In this document: positions 1-12,221 of the stretch, piece after piece
Position numbering within the stretch: the first letter of the stretch is position 1
How the letters are laid out: each line of letters opens with the position of its first letter
Assembly: GCA_029379385.1 (NCBI GenBank)
Contig: CM055614.1
Span: 1,984,001-2,048,000, forward strand
DNA: 64,000 nucleotides
Source of the DNA: Quillaja saponaria
Taxonomy: Eukaryota; Streptophyta; Magnoliopsida; Fabales; Quillajaceae
Direction: 5' to 3'
Notes under the pieces: generated by a model
Databases searched by the model: none
The model's input: only the letters and a program-made list of their open reading frames with translations
Told to the model about the DNA's origin: nothing
Made by a program: the position numbers and the translations under genes

Positions 1-523
1 AACACATTGAGCTGGATTTGATACAAAGAACCCCTAATTGAATCTTGTTTGACCTTACTGCTAAATAATGGACACATATCCGACAAGACCAGGCAATCCT
101 TGTCTTTGGAGAGCATATAACTGGGTCCACTCCGGCAGTCGTTCGGTGGGAAACACGTAATTCACGAGGGAAAGGAAATCTACAGCGGAGATTGAGCTCA
201 TGAGTATCCCATTAAGGGAAAGGAAGGAGAAAAATCCTATGGGCTAATTCCGAATCATTGGCTGCGAGGACATAATTGATACAACCTTTGAGTGAAATTT
301 GAGGTCCAGCAGAAGAGTTGGCATCGTCAAAGCCGAAGAGCTTGCAGATTAGAGCTGGGAAGGCGAGCGAGAAGAAATGGCGCGATTGGTCGGGTGATTG
401 CAGGAAGGATTCGACGGCGGCGCAGGTGGAGAAAATTTGAGCAGAGGAGGAGGAGGCGATGATGGTGTGTGCAAGATCTTGGGATTTGGATTGGGAATCA
501 ACGGTGTACGAGTGAGGGAGCAT
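1..523 (-). CDS. 5' end of an unidentified gene, ARM/HEAT-like helical protein (partial)
   Basis: The ATG is at 523-521 and the coding sequence runs off the left edge of the window. The first ~100 residues are Ser-rich and then helical (key stretch SLAFPALICKLFGFDD). The ORF then hits a stop, but protein-like sequence continues in shifted frames: NGILMSSISAVDFLSLVNYV, then FPTERLPEWTQ, then YMLSKDKDCLVLSDMCPLFS, then SLYQIQLNVF at the edge. Each switch is explained by one extra base, in the A-run at 230-234 (T-run on the coding strand) and at the AA at 119-120. With those removed it is one uninterrupted exon. The helical, Leu-rich texture suggests an armadillo-like plant protein, but I could not identify the family. 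No function is assigned. Confidence 0.55.
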
Positions 524-1009
524 GTTACCACTTCGCAGTAGCAGCAGATAGCAATTAGGGTTTTGATGGATGAGAGAATTTATGAAGGTTCCGATTGAAT
601 TGAATTGAAGGTTTCTAAATCAGGGAAGAGGTAAATGGCGCTCTTTTATGAAGGGCGGAACAAACTGTATACGTGGCGACATAATAGGTGTCCAAGGACG
701 ATGACAGTTTCCCTAGTGGGGTCCACACAAAAATATGATAGCCATCCGTAGGTTGGCAAGGTGCCGCAATAAATCCTATTATGAAAAAAAATATCACTTG
801 AGTAAATTATTACGAAATTCAATTATAATTTATGTTAATTTTCAAACATATACCAGCTAAATTTTAAAAAAATTGAATTACGTTTGTTTTATAAAATGAC
901 CACAAAATAAAATTAAAATCAACTTTTTTTAACCTAGCTGAGCTTGATTTGAATCATAACAAATAATTACAGACTAGTTTAGCTTATTATCACCCAAACC
1001 ATTCTATTT
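524..1009. other. Intergenic, 5' flank of the left-edge gene
   Basis: AT-rich DNA upstream of the minus-strand gene that starts at 523. It should hold that gene's promoter, but I see no unambiguous TATA box. Short ORFs on the minus strand here look random. Confidence 0.5.
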
Positions 1010-2250
1010 TATAAAAAGTTCTAATTGTTATGAAAATTTTTGGATAGAATGGTCTAAGTTGCAAGATTTTTATCTATAATAATGAGAACTAAAATATAAT
1101 AAACAAAATGAAATAAAAGCATAAACTAGATTTTTAAAATTCAATTTCTTGGTCCACATTCAACTTCTCTCTTCAGTGCTCTTTTCTCTCTAGCCAAAAC
1201 ATGTCACCGTGAATTTTAGAAACCGAATTTTGTAAATTCGATTTCACTAGAGTTCAAAATTTTTGTCTTCATTTTCCTCATTCAAAGTGTATAATAATTT
1301 ATGTAAAAATAATAATATAAAAAAAAAGTGCATGATATCTTTTAAATTTATAATTTATGATATCTTAAGAAAACCATGATTTTAAATAAAATTTATAAAA
1401 ATTTTATTACCAAACAATTTTATAATTTCTCATGTAATATCACCCACTTTAAATTTAAAAAACATCATACATTTTAAAATTTAAAAAATCATAAACTAAA
1501 ATTAAAAAATTTATGGAATTAAAAATTTACATTACATACACTATAATTGTAAAAATATTCATACACTTAAATAAAAATGATCATATATTTAAAAATTTAA
1601 AAGTATCATACACTAAAAATTTAAAAATTTATCTACACTAAAATATTTAAAAATTATTATCAATTTATATTTAAAATATCATATATTTTTTTAAAATTAA
1701 AAAATATCATACACTATAAATTTAAAAAAATATCACACACTTTAAATTTAAAAATGTCCCATGCATTTTAAAATTTTAAAATATAATATACTATAATTTA
1801 AAAACTATCATACACTGTAAATTTAAAAAACTTCATTAACTCATAAATTTAAAATTATCATATATTTTAAAATTTTACAACATATCATACATTTAAATTT
1901 ATAAAATCATCACAAATTAAAAATTATCATATATTTTTAAATATACTAATATTTTATATTATAAATTTAAAATATATCATACATTTTGAATAAGGGAGAA
2001 AAAAACAAAAATTATAGACTCGTGAAACTATATTTACAAAATTCTGTTTCTAAAATTTACGATGGCATGCTTTAGCTGAAGAGAGGGAGCTGATGGAGAG
2101 ATAAGGTGACGGGAACCATAAACTAGATTTTTAAAATTAAATTTTTACTCTTATCTTATTTTAACTGTTATTTTTTAAATACTATTATTATGGACAAAAA
2201 CCTTGTGATTTGGGCCTTCTATCCAAAAATTCATGTTATGACAGAAGAAA
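1010..2250. mobile_element. Non-autonomous DNA transposon-like element with long terminal inverted repeats
   Basis: The two ends are imperfect inverted copies. At the outer ends, TTTTTGGATAGAA near 1036-1050 matches CTTCTATCCAAAAA near 2216-2229, and the adjacent AAGATTTTTATCTATAATAAT (1063-1083) matches ATTATTATGGACAAAAACCTT (2184-2203). At the inner ends, TAGAAACCGAATTTTGTAAA (1217-1236) pairs with TTTACAAAATTCTGTTTCTA (2033-2052). The arms are therefore roughly 230 bp each and enclose an AT-rich repeat core without ORFs. No convincing target-site duplication was found and the exact ends are uncertain. The structure suits a MULE-type or foldback MITE; the superfamily is inferred, not shown. 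Confidence 0.6.
1290..1985. repeat. Degenerate AT-rich tandem repeat array inside the inverted-repeat element
   Basis: About 700 bp made of many imperfect copies of a ~25-35 bp unit of the form ATCATACACTTTAAATTTAAAA. The copies vary in length and spacing, so this is a decayed minisatellite. It fills the interior of the element at 1010-2250 and has no coding potential. Confidence 0.65.
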
Positions 2251-5200
2251 AGCTTTTAGTTATAAATTTCTTGTGTATTGGAACCAGTGCTTTTAGAACC
2301 TATTAGAGGCCCATAATATTGGGCTGAAGATAACATAGGCTCACTTAGTTGTGACCAAGTTTTCATTTTCCTGGGCCTAGGCTAAGGCTTTTTGGTTAAT
2401 TACACATCTTTCATTTTCTTTTTTCTTTTTCCTACTGAATAACCTAAGCTTTCATTCCATCAAGACTCTAAAAATTGGCCAAAGAAATTGAAAATTCAAA
2501 GATATTTCATTTTGAATAAATCTCTTACTCAAGTTAATTTATAGGACCATTGAAAATTGTAAGGTATGGACCAAATTTGCAGGACCATGAAAGCTAGCTT
2601 GTTGGCACCTTAGTAAAAAATGAATGGCATAGGACCATCACAAAACAGATGCCCCCCAGGCCCCAACTTACCTTTTTTCCATTGAAAAAGAGTTGGTAAC
2701 AAATTACAATGTACCACAATGTGTATAATGCATCATTATGAGTTTAGTGCATGCCCCTATTCACCAATGGTAACTTGCCAATAATTATATATACATGTTA
2801 TATCAAAAGTCAAAAAAGAGAACAATCAGTAATGTCAAAACAATCTCTTTTTTGTTGATAAATTAAAAAAAAAAAAACAATTAGACTATGTCAACTTCCA
2901 ATCAAGGTGTGATTGAATGCTCACTAATTCTAAATTATGGATTTCAAATTTAAACATTCTCCTAAAGAGTCAAAAACAACTTATTACTAAAGAAACCATC
3001 AATATTATTCGATCATAAATTGTTATTTTGTAAGTCTCAAGTTTAAAATTAATGACATTAATATTTATATTTAAATCTCTTGTGAACAAATTAATCAACC
3101 TCTTTTATTTTTAACAAAAAGAAGAATAAAGATTTAAGACGTGTCAAACGCACATGCAATGATGCAATTAACAAACTTAATGAATTTTGGGAGCTAATTT
3201 TCATAGTACAATGTTGGTCCATAGTACATAAGTGCAAGGTCTATAATATAGTGGGATGCAGACTGAAAATTTTCCTCGTAGAAGGCTCCAACAAATGCTG
3301 GAATTCTTGGCTTCTCATCCAAGTTTGGGTCTTGTCGGGGCATTTCCTTTCTTTTTCTTTCCTTTATCGCTTTTTTTTTTTTATTTTTAAATATATATAT
3401 ATTTTAAAATAAACTTTAGAGTATAAATGCACAAAGTGAAAATACATTTATAACATATTCCAAAATAACATGATTTTACATTATCATTTCATTATTATGT
3501 ACTTCATCAAGTGGTTAAGTATTTATTTTATTTGTTCAAAAAAAAATACGTTAGGCTATACACATCAATGACGATTAAAATGAAATGATGCATTAATTGA
3601 ATTTTGTTTGATTGTGTGAAATTGGGTATTATAAAAGTGAGAAATATTGACTAATTAGTGATTAGTCCAACTAATTAGTATAGCTAAGATTTAGATCGAT
3701 CTCTCATCCTTTTTATCTGTCACTTTTTCTGGGTACTAATTTAGTAGAATATAAATGGAGTATAATTATAAAGAATGTTATTCTATATTGTAGGCATGTA
3801 TCACGTGTGAAGGCTTTAATAAAATATTTATTAACAAAATGAAAAAAACATAATTAATATGACTGACAAACAAAGCCAGCAGAGCAACTGGGCAAGGAGC
3901 CATCTTCTGCTTGCTCACTTGCGATCTAAAGTAATAACAATTACAGAACACCTCATTTTAAAAATTAAAAATTAAAAATTTGGCAACAAAGATTGTTACA
4001 CCATATGAAAGTTTTTTTTTTTGGTTAGAAAATGGGCAAAAGCCCAAAATATGAGTCTTTGTAATCAAAAGAAGTACATATATAGAAGATTTAAATACAC
4101 TAATATAACTATCTCAATATTAATCCTTAATCATATTATTATCATTAATGATATATGTATCATTTTTCTTAAATATAATTATTTCATAATTAATAAGTTA
4201 TTAATAATTAAATAAAACATTTTAAAATTTCAAAATATCCTTATACTTGTGAGTGTCTACCTAATCTCATTTAATATTTATAACTATCTTATTTTTATAA
4301 ATATTTTTTTATAAACTTGAATCATGACGTTTACCCATTGACATCAGTCAACGTTATGTTGATATGCAATTTCTTATAGTAGGGACACTCCATTTTATCT
4401 TTTAGTCTCTCATCTTTTTCGAAAGAAAGCACAATGAATTAATAAAGGGAAGTGCCTTTTTGAACTAAGAGGTTTGAGGATGTGAAAATAGAGTTAGTGG
4501 GATGCACAGGAAACTAATGGCAAAAGTGGCAGTGAGTGATGATCCTCAATTTAATTGAGGAGGGAGGGTATACAATGCCAATAGTAGAAAGTCTGCTACT
4601 TTCTTCTCGTTACAATAATGTGTCCACCTTGGTAGGAAAGATTTTGGAATAAAGTTGTGTCGGAATATCTTTATCAACGAATTTTATTTTATTTTTTAAA
4701 AAGAAAGAAAGAAATAAATAAAGAAACTGGACTGGAAGACATGCAAATGCATCAAAAACTAGAATACAATAATTAATTAAGAATCTTAATTATTATTTGG
4801 ATAAAAAGGTAATTTGATTTCAACTTAATCCGAAGTACGAATTGTTAATATAAATCTAATGTTTAATTAATTAAAAATGAATATTAATAATTAAGAGAAT
4901 ATTTGATATGTTATTAACACTAAGAAAGATAATAATAATTAAAAAAAATTAACTAGAATTTAAGTGTAAAATTGATGAGTCTAATTGTTATATTACTATG
5001 TAATGGTGAGTTTTTTTTAGTGTATAATAATATCGATTATTTTTAAATATTATTGATATTTATACTCAATTAATTAAGAGAATAGGCATATTCCATTCCT
5101 CATCCGCACACCTGTAGCCTTCCATTATTGGGGGTGGGGGAGAAGAGAGAGATTAAAAAGAGAAACAGAATATATAAAGGAAACTCAAAGTAGAATACTA

Positions 5201-7128
5201 TATATACTAGGAATTTTGTGTTTCCTTAAGAGGAGAACATGAAGAAATTAACTAAAAATATTTGAAGTTTTTTTTTTTTTTTTAACTACTTACCAGATGT
5301 GCATAAATAAATTATTAGGAACTAATTTATATAAATAAATAAAATATATGAAGCTCTTATTGAAAGAGATTTGAGATAATAAGCTACTGCAAATTATTTA
5401 GTGAAATTGAAGTCTCTTAATCAATTAACTAGTATTTTGGATAATTAATTTTGTTAGTATAGATAATGGAATAATTGATTTGAGCCTAATTTATTTTGTG
5501 TTTGGTTAGTTATAATTTTAAATTGTAATAATATTAAAAAATAATAATTTATTTTGATAAAAAAATAAATATAAAAATTCTGTCTTGTATTTTGTTATAA
5601 GTAAATTTTGAAAATATTATACATGAGTAGTTTCTGAAAAATTATATCGGGATAATTTTTAGTTTCAACCTAACATGTTATTATACTAGTTGAACATAAT
5701 TTTCAGCTCTAAATTATTACAAGTTTTAAACACAAAATCCGAATAAGAATTATAATTTTTTCTAATTTAATGTTCATATCAATTTATACACATTATAACT
5801 AATTTATCTCTCTATTTTATAAAAAAATAATAATAATAATTAATTCGGACTGAAACTGTAGAATTACGTTTCTCTTTCTAATAAAACTTATTCTTTTATG
5901 ATTCTAATAATTCCTTACTAATTAAGTGTGGTTGGCTCATTGGCTGGCCCCAGGCAACTTGTTAGTTAGCTGGAAAATCAAACTAATAATTGGGAACCTT
6001 TTATTATATTTTCATGACTCAAATATGCCATAAATTATGTACTAATAATTTTCACTATACACTATGGTCCATCACCAAAAATTGAAAAGTTTTAAAGGAA
6101 ATTTAGCTGTATTTTCATGATGTTATGTTTATGTAATTGGTTAATGGAAGCTAGCGCTGTGTACTCTCATAGTCATGATGTCTGGTTCCCACAAAAATTA
6201 AAATTAAATAAATTAAAATATGATAAAAATTAGCTGGTTTTTTTGTTTACGAGCTAAAGTGGACAATGTATTGTTTTCTATTGCGAAGTGACTTTTTGAT
6301 TGATGGTTATGCCAAGTGTAATGCAATGGCTCTATCAATCCTGTTGGGTCATACATCGTTCATTTCCTTAGTTTTAATAAAAATAAAAAATAATTAATAT
6401 TTAAAATATATTTAATTAAATATAATAAATAATATGAAAATAATTATTATTATTATAATAAAAATAATTAATAATTAATATTTTTAATTAAATATAATAA
6501 ATAATACTAAAATTATTATAATAAAGTCCTTATATTTCATTTTTATAAAATATTAATAAATACCTTAAAACACTCATAAAAATCTATAACAAAAATTTGT
6601 GAGTTCGATCAGTCAAATTTTAGAGCATATGTATGCAGAATATATAAATGTTTCAATTTTTTGAGGTAATATTCTTTTTCAATGCTTTGCTGAAATATTT
6701 ATTCTTATTTTTTTTTTTGCTAAGATAAATACTAGGATACTCTATATGCTTCTTCAATGTGTAACTAAATCATAAACAAAATGTGAAAAGGGAAATAGGA
6801 AATGAAGTTTCTAGTCATGCTATCTTCATCAATCATCACAAGACATTCATAGGAAAAAAAAAAAAAAAAAAACTTTAAAATACTTAATATTTCAATCTTG
6901 GGTTGTCCCTATTGGGTAAAAAGAATTAAAGAAAAAAGTGGATAAATGTATGCAAATACATTAAAGTACTTTAGGGAACACAATCAAAATGAAGCAGCTG
7001 AATTTTATGCCACACTAAATATATACATGGATTATATGATTCACACATATACAAATGATCACCCTAAATGACCTACCAAGCCAAACCTGAACTTGGTACT
7101 TGGTAGTCATGGTTTAGGTAGTTGGTTT
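2251..7128. other. Long AT-rich intergenic region without supported genes
   Basis: No ORF here resembles a protein, and the longest is about 64 codons. It holds homopolymer runs, (TA)n and (AAT)n tracts and local duplicated ATTAATAATT blocks around 6380-6530. The segment at 4246-4330 is a diverged copy of sequence at 9370-9450. A T-run followed by GGTTAGAAAATGGGCAAAAG at 4012-4040 resembles the 3' end of a plant LINE in reverse orientation, but only about 60 bp supports that. TGGGCT and GGCCCA motifs occur at 2305-2390 without a recognisable gene beside them. Confidence 0.6.
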
Positions 7129-7821
7129 CTAGCAATACTCCCAAGAATAAGACTCCTCAAGCCGCAAACTTGTATCCATAGGCTCAGCTCCAGCCAGCTG
7201 CAGCCACGCCGACGAGTTATTAAACTCATCAATATGATGATTCATGTCGAGAAGAAGATCCGGAAGATCGAAAAACATGTCATCATCATCAGTGCTTGAC
7301 GGTGAGTTTGATGATTCTTGAATGTCACGGGACGCAATTGTAGTAGTCGGAGAGCGAGAAATCAGCTCAGCTTTAGCTTCGGCTTCATTACTTGTAGGAT
7401 AATTTAGTGTGGCGGCTTTGGCAGCGGCTGCTTGGATATCTTTGGCTGATTTGCTGGCGGGACGCGGTAGTTCTTGAGCTGATTCTGGGAAATTAAGGAC
7501 GGCCGAGTGACCTTTAATTGTAAGAGCCGCCACATCATGAGCTCTCGCCGCCATTTCTGGTGTCGGAAAGGTACCTAACCAAATTCTTGATTTCTTCCTT
7601 GGCTCTCTAATTTCTGATACCCATTTGCCCCATTGACGCATACGTACTCCTCTATACGTTGGATGCTTTGTATTACTGATCCTATTCTTCATTACCTTTT
7701 TCCTACTTTCATTACTCTTGGAAATTTTTTCTACACAAAGTTGTGCAAAACTTTCAGTGTAAGAGGGTGAAGAAGAAGAGGTTGTTTGAGCTTCATTATC
7801 TACAATGGAAACTTCTTCCAT
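7129..7821 (-). CDS. AP2/ERF transcription factor, DREB group (TINY-like A-4/subgroup III)
   Basis: Intronless, 230 aa. One AP2 domain lies at about residues 55-112 and begins [19 protein letters not shown]. Val14 and Glu19 of the domain, the DREB signature residues, are both present, as is the WLGTF strand. The stretch after the domain, [13 protein letters not shown], is the conserved motif of DREB A-4 (TINY-like) proteins. The tail is acidic ([18 protein letters not shown]) and probably activates transcription. Such proteins act in the nucleus on DRE/CRT (CCGAC) or related elements in stress and growth control. The start is the first ATG of a complete family-sized protein. It is an isolated gene with an intact frame. 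Family assignment is secure; the exact orthologue is not. Confidence 0.93.
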   Translation of the reverse strand: MEEVSIVDNEAQTTSSSSPSYTESFAQLCVEKISKSNESRKKVMKNRISNTKHPTYRGVRMRQWGKWVSEIREPRKKSRIWLGTFPTPEMAARAHDVAALTIKGHSAVLNFPESAQELPRPASKSAKDIQAAAAKAATLNYPTSNEAEAKAELISRSPTTTIASRDIQESSNSPSSTDDDDMFFDLPDLLLDMNHHIDEFNNSSAWLQLAGAEPMDTSLRLEESYSWEYC

Positions 7822-10776
7822 GGAAGAAATTAAAAGTTGTTGTTGGGAGGTGTTTAAAGGAAAAAGAAAGTGTTGGTAAGCAGAGAGCTTAAAACAGAGT
7901 GCGGTGACTACTAAGCAGGGAGGTACTTATAATTCTTTCTTTTACATAATACAGGTAAAAGGAATACCTAAAGAAATGGGGCCCAAGAAAAAAAAAAATA
8001 AAAAAAATAGAAGGTACATTTTTTTGGCTACATTGTTGAAACACCTAGTTTGATTTTAGAATAATGTAAAGTTTGGCTTTATCTTTTGGTCCTTGACCTT
8101 ACATCATGACTCATTGAACCGCCTTACATCAATGATTATTTCATTTTTATTTCCTCGTGTGCACATTAGTTAGTTATTATAATGTAAAGTTGAATATATA
8201 CATTTATGCGAAGGATTAACATTTTTTATATTAAGTTAAGTTGTGTGTAAGTTATCCGCACGTATTAAATATTATATAAAAAAATATCTATAATGTGTTA
8301 TTTTTTTACTGAACTTTGAGATTTATTTTATGTTGTAGTCTGTAGTTAAGACTATTATATAGTTTTACATTCATTTGCCACCTAAGAATTTTTGTATTTA
8401 TTGTTCTTCTGTTGGTAATAAGAAATAAATCTTACAAACTCATTAATGAATATTTTTTGTACTTTGATCTTTATTGTTTAACAATTTAGTTTTCATTTTA
8501 TAATTGACAATATTACAATCAATAACTTGTAATATCAAGATAATATATTACTATCATAACAAAATTATAATAAAACAAATCCAATATTTAAATATGAAAT
8601 ATTTTATTATTTTGATTTTAAATACATATGCCCTCTATTACAAACATTTTAAATTAAAAAAGATGAAAGTACATTGTAGAATAAATTAAACTTGAAATAA
8701 AAATTATTTTGGTTAAAAAGAAATAAAGATTGCATTATTGGGAATGAAAAAAGTAGATGGACTTGCCTAATTTAGGAACAGTATTTTTTTAATTTTTTTA
8801 GTGAAAATTTAGGAACAGATATTTAACATGAGGTAGAGACATTGTCACGTGGAGAGTGGGAACCACTATATAATAATATATTCAGATGAATACAGTTACT
8901 TTGAATTAATTGAAAGACATGAAAAGGAAAGCTTTTCATTTCATTTCATTTGGTTCCCAAAACCCAGCCAAATTAGTACGTACTTGTTGCGCTGCCAAGG
9001 TGTCTCCCATCTCCTATTGCTTTCACTGACCCCCTAATTTCATGTAATTACGATTTTAATATATGATGACTCCATTAACAACATAGTTTTATTTAGCAGA
9101 GTCTAATTTCTAATTCAAAATTGGTTATTAGCTTTCAAATTGACATATAATATGAGAGTGACGAGTAATAATATCTCTTAATGTCGTTATTTTATTAGAC
9201 ATTTGAATTATAAATTTGTATTATACTAAATAGTAAAAGAATATTAACATTTTATTTTTTTTAACGGTCAATATGTTTGTGTCAGATCAATTCATTAAAA
9301 TTATTATATATGAATTGATTAATAAGTCTTATTCAATTTTTATTTTTTTATTAGTATTTTTATATTTTTTTAGGTGTGAGTCTAATCTCGTTCAGGATTT
9401 ATAACTGTTCTTCTCTAATAGTATTTTTCTTCGAACTTGAATTATTGACATTAAAAACTATCCTTAATCGCTGAGCTTAAATATATCATATTACTTGAAT
9501 ACCGTCTCATGAGAATATTCTTATTCAATTTGATAATATAATTACGTACAATTAATCAAAATTTAGTGTATAATCACTGCAAGGGATATGTGGAGCCTCA
9601 AAGTTACATGCTAATCAATAACAACTGCCCCATAAACAGTCTCCTTTTGAATCTTAAACTAGTCGGCAATTACAGTTTATGATAGCAATGGTCTTAAATT
9701 TTAATTATTTATACTTCATTTTATTTTTATTAGGAATCTTATAAGGTCTGATATTAGATTTTAATCAATTTTATTCCAAGACATAAAATTGTTAGAGTTA
9801 GACCCCACAATTATTCCTTTAGCTAAAGCACTTTTTGTGTAATTCAAAATAAATCTTTTTTTTTTTTTTTTTTAATAATTATTCCTAATAGAATAATGGG
9901 CATCAACCAGACATCCACTAAAGCATCTTCCTCATGGGCCTCAATTTCTTGGCAGATTCAATAGATATTTAGAGGCATTACATATTTGCCAACAACCACA
10001 AAGTTCATGTGGTTCTTAAAACACCACAAACCCTTCCACCTCAGTTACTAAGTACCAACCTTCCTTTCAATTTTCTGTCCTCAAGAAAAATGTGACTGAC
10101 TTTGTTTTCTTTCCATATCTATGGTGATTTTCCATTAAATTAATAAATGTGCAACAATTAGTTACAGAAAGCAACAACAAGGCCCAATAAAGCCCAATGT
10201 ACTAAAAATCTAAATTGGGCTGGGCGACATTTCTCTTCCTCCTGAAACCAGGCTATACGGGATCTTCAGCCTACCTTCACACATCTCACAAATCACAATT
10301 AGGCTTGGATTGGTCATTTTCAAGCCCAAAATGTCAAATAGTATTAATATGTTTTCTACCTAAATGCAGTAGTGAATATATAAAATCAAGTAGTGATTTA
10401 AGGGGTTTTCTAACAGTAACTTATTTAATAAGCATAACGAGTATCAAGCAAATAACTACTAAATATAATTTAAAACAAATATAATGATATTTACAAACAG
10501 TTTTTAACTTTAACAACGATAACTGACATAACAAAAAATAGTTGGACATCATTTAACAAAATGATAACGATATTTAACTTGAAACAACATCACGACCAAG
10601 CAAAATACCACCAAACATAATTTAAACTTAAGAAATAGTATTTAACTAGAAAATCACAACGACACAACCAAATAGAAACTACTAAACAGAGTGAAAAACA
10701 TGAAAAATTGTCTTTACGAACCAGAATTAACTTGAAAACTAAAACCATCCAACATGTACTAGTTCAATCAGTTGAA
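7822..10776. other. Intergenic, AT-rich, between ERF and RRM-like genes
   Basis: The right-hand side of the ERF gene (promoter) and the 3' flank of the RRM-like gene. There are no protein-like ORFs. A T-run of about 18 lies near 9855-9875. The segment 9370-9450 (ending CTTCGAACTTGAATTATTGAC) is a diverged copy of 4246-4330, indicating an old dispersed repeat. A cluster of GGCCCA/AGCCCA/TGGGCT motifs at 10175-10225 looks promoter-like, but the ORF to its right (10215-10484) has no protein character. Confidence 0.55.
7924..7931 (-). promoter_or_regulatory. Possible TATA box of the ERF gene
   Basis: TATAAGTA on the minus strand, about 105 bp upstream of the ERF start codon and followed by a short purine-rich leader. 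Spacing is suitable for a plant core promoter. Only motif and position support it. Confidence 0.4.
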
Positions 10777-12221
10777 TCAATTCAATTTTGTTCTTCTTCT
10801 TCGGCCGCGCGGCACATAAGCACGAGCCCAAAGGTGCCTCCTATTTAACCACGAACTTGGCCTTGTCTTGCCCATTCAGAATTATTGCTACCACCAAGGC
10901 TGAAGCGAAAATCACTTTCCCAAATACAGGAGGACGTCCTACACGAGCCTCCTCAATATAAACATCTTCCACGACCTGCCCCCAATTCCTAAACAAATAA
11001 AGATTCCATCAACGTAATTAAATTCAACAAAAAAAAAAATCTGGTTTGTTTGGAACAAATCAATAGAAGAATTCAATTGAATTCGTTTCATTTCAATTCA
11101 ATTCAGTTCAATTTAAATTCTTGTTTACTATTTGAAACAAATCAATGTCTAGATTGATTTCAATTCAATTTAATTGAATTATATTGTTTGGATTACAAAT
11201 ATAAATATTAGATTTCAGTTCATTTTAATAATTTTACAATATTAACCTTAATTTTATATATCACTCTCTTAACCCTCAATTTGTCTCATCAACCCCTTTC
11301 TCTCATCTCTTTATGTGGTTTGCCTACTTATACTCAGTTTGTACAATCCATCAATGTAGTACCAGTCCTATATGTTGAGTCATCTTAATTCCAAAAACTA
11401 AGAAATTCAGTATTGGAGAGGCGGAGAATAAGAGAACGTGTGGGGTTCACAAAACCTTCGACAGTTCTTGTAAATTTGAAGCTAGCTTAGGGGTATAGTT
11501 GTCAATAAACTTTTTAAAATTCAATTGAAGTTTAACATGGTAAAGAAATTGACAATTTCCTCCTTGGTTAGAGGCTGACCAATTGAGAATGTTAAGAACA
11601 AAGCCTGCTCTCTTGTGTGGCAATTTGGAAATGGTAAAATTCAGTGGCACCAGGGTTCAAATTGGATTGCTTTGGTGCTTCAATTGAAGACTCAGAAATG
11701 TTGAGGGTCGAACCTTGTGCACTAGTCCCCTCTCCAATGGAACTAATCACAGGAACCGAGTGCATTACATCGACTACTTCAATGGCTGCCTTCTCACCAA
11801 AGATTTTGTTACACACTGTCTTCATAACATGCTCGTAACGCTTGTAAATGAACTTCCGGTTATACCTAAAAAACATGAGGTTCACAGGTTCATCCAAAAG
11901 CTGGACAAAAAATGGTGTGCTATAATTAGATTCTTCGATTGGTTCAGCAGCATTAGGTTGAATGCATTCAAGGCATTGTAATGCTTCCTCAAAAATGGCT
12001 TCAATTGTTGTTTCACTTACAGAATGGATCCTTCGGATAAGATCATGGTAGCCAACTTCCTCTAGCATAAGCCAGAGGGCTATGACTTTCTTCACCAGCT
12101 GAGGATTCTTACCCATTGAAACCACTAGCCTGTTAAAGAAGGCTCTTTCATGTGAATAGAAAAGCAGGAGGTCTACAAGGCTTCCCATGCCACCCATGTT
12201 GAAGAATTTGGTGACGAACAA
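10777..12221 (-). CDS. Plant-specific protein with C-terminal RRM-like region, function unknown (two exons, two frame breaks)
   Basis: Exons 11537-12221 and 10777-10988; about 297 aa once the frame is restored. The N-terminal helical part contains LLFYSHERAFFNRLV and VIALWLMLEEVGYHDLIRRI, typical of a plant family of unknown function. The C-terminal part (LFLTFSIGQPLTKEEIVNFF, then GQVVEDVYIEEA, FGKVIFASALVVAIILNG, KAKFVV, LWARAYVP) has the strand-helix order of a degenerate RNA-recognition motif. Two frame breaks are visible: an AG doubled at 11609-11612 and an extra A at 10843. The intron (donor AT|GTTAAA, acceptor TTTGTTTAG) rejoins Met-Asn-Trp-Gly in frame. RNA binding is an inference from fold-like motifs only. 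Met9 is an alternative start. Confidence 0.75.
11040..11230. repeat. TTGAATT-rich repetitive block in the intron of the RRM-like gene
   Basis: TTGTTTGGAACAAATCAAT and TTGTTTACTATTTGAAACAA head two similar blocks rich in AATTCAATTGAATT palindromes. A TTGTTTGG-type start is common in Tourist/hAT MITEs, but I could not pair terminal repeats. It may be a decayed MITE. Confidence 0.35.

Noticed and set aside
10215..10484. 89-codon plus-strand ORF downstream of a TGGGCT cluster
   Set aside because: Low-complexity, hydrophobic-to-Ile/Ser-rich translation with no family character. Treated as chance.
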